A DNA stretch of 5,541 nucleotides. Source: an uncultured Erysipelotrichaceae bacterium. GTDB taxonomy: Bacteria; Bacillota_I; Bacilli_A; Erysipelotrichales; Erysipelotrichaceae. Positions 5,451 to 5,541 of this stretch are shown piece after piece. The translations under genes and the position numbers were made by a program. Below the pieces are notes generated by a model. It made no database searches, was not told the origin of the DNA, and saw nothing but the letters and a program-made list of their open reading frames with translations. Position 1 is the stretch's first letter. Every line of letters starts with the position of its first letter. The stretch lies in assembly GCA_937893225.1 (NCBI GenBank), contig CALBJM010000214.1:1-5541 (forward strand), written 5' to 3'.

Positions 5451-5485
5451 AAAACCATGTGGATGATGCCATATGGTTTTTATTA
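5451..5485 (+). terminator. Attenuator terminator hairpin
   Basis: A 12-bp stem AAAACCATGTGG / CCATATGGTTTT (one G-U pair) with a 6-nt ATGATG loop, running into TTTTTATTAT. It stands between the leader peptide and the next candidate start codon, as expected for a conditional terminator. No T-box or other riboswitch consensus precedes it. Confidence 0.8.
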
Positions 5486-5520
5486 TAGGAGAATTTAACT
5501 ATAAGAAATTCAAGTGATAA

Positions 5521-5541
5521 ATGAAAGAAATTGGGGAATGT
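5521..5541 (+). CDS. Possible start of the attenuated gene (partial)
   Basis: ATG at 5521 opens a frame reading MKEIGEC up to the window edge. GTGAT at 5514-5518 can pair with the 3' end of 16S rRNA (as in the AGGTGAT part of the SD complement) with suitable spacing. A second candidate is GTG 5514 (MINERNWGM). A better-looking AGGAG at 5487-5491 has no usable start codon at normal distance. Seven codons are too few to name a product. Confidence 0.3.

Noticed and set aside
5378..5485. T-box or metabolite riboswitch before the terminator at 5451-5485
   Set aside because: AAAGGGTGAAG (5435-5445) superficially resembles the end of a T-box, but the required TGGNACC core is absent. The GGGTGATGG...GCCC segment recalls a fluoride riboswitch, but the CTGATG/CTCCTA part is missing. 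The Tyr-rich leader peptide explains the region better.

Overview
The window is AT-rich, with strong Shine-Dalgarno (SD) sequences, TTGACA/TATAAT-type promoters and compact intergenic gaps. This suggests a low-GC Gram-positive (Bacillota). The paralogous style of the MATE pump and the stand-alone FakA-like small protein would fit a gut Erysipelotrichia or Clostridia member, but that placement is inference. Nothing indicates a phage, transposon or CRISPR array. There are six complete protein genes, one very short leader peptide gene and possibly the first codons of a further gene.

Layout. 122-1877 (minus strand) is a two-gene operon: a MarR-type repressor followed, with a 20-bp overlap, by a MATE multidrug efflux pump. 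Its promoter is near-consensus and carries two copies of a GTACGATATCGTAC-type palindrome exactly 21 bp apart, so autoregulation by the MarR protein is very likely. Diverging from it is an 85-aa protein (2000-2257, plus) that corresponds to only the middle domain of the fatty-acid kinase FakA/YloV; it ends in a clear intrinsic terminator. Next on the plus strand is an AraC-family regulator with a cupin sensor domain (2313-3170), whose promoter is placed so that its mRNA may be leaderless. It runs tail to tail, with stop codons overlapping, into a bifunctional NAD(P)H-hydrate repair enzyme (3165-4619, minus). A divergent intergenic region then leads to a 161-aa protein (4732-5217, plus) with a lysine/alanine/threonine-rich, histone-H1-like tail and an acidic C-terminal domain that I do not recognise, followed by a strong terminator.

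The most interesting part is the last 280 bases, which look empty at the level of long ORFs. They hold a probable promoter, a 14-residue ORF reading MNNARKYTYYYYFR (five Tyr and one Phe in the last eight residues), mutually exclusive RNA stems that begin inside its last codons, and a 12-bp terminator hairpin with a U-tract just before the window ends. This is the architecture of a ribosome-mediated attenuator sensing tyrosine (or Tyr/Phe) supply. The controlled gene would start at or just beyond the right edge and cannot be identified here.

Functionally the genes are mostly independent units: drug efflux with its repressor, a possible lipid/fatty-acid kinase-related accessory protein, a sugar- or metabolite-type regulator of unknown targets, a metabolite repair enzyme, a putative nucleoid protein, and the attenuated unit to the right.
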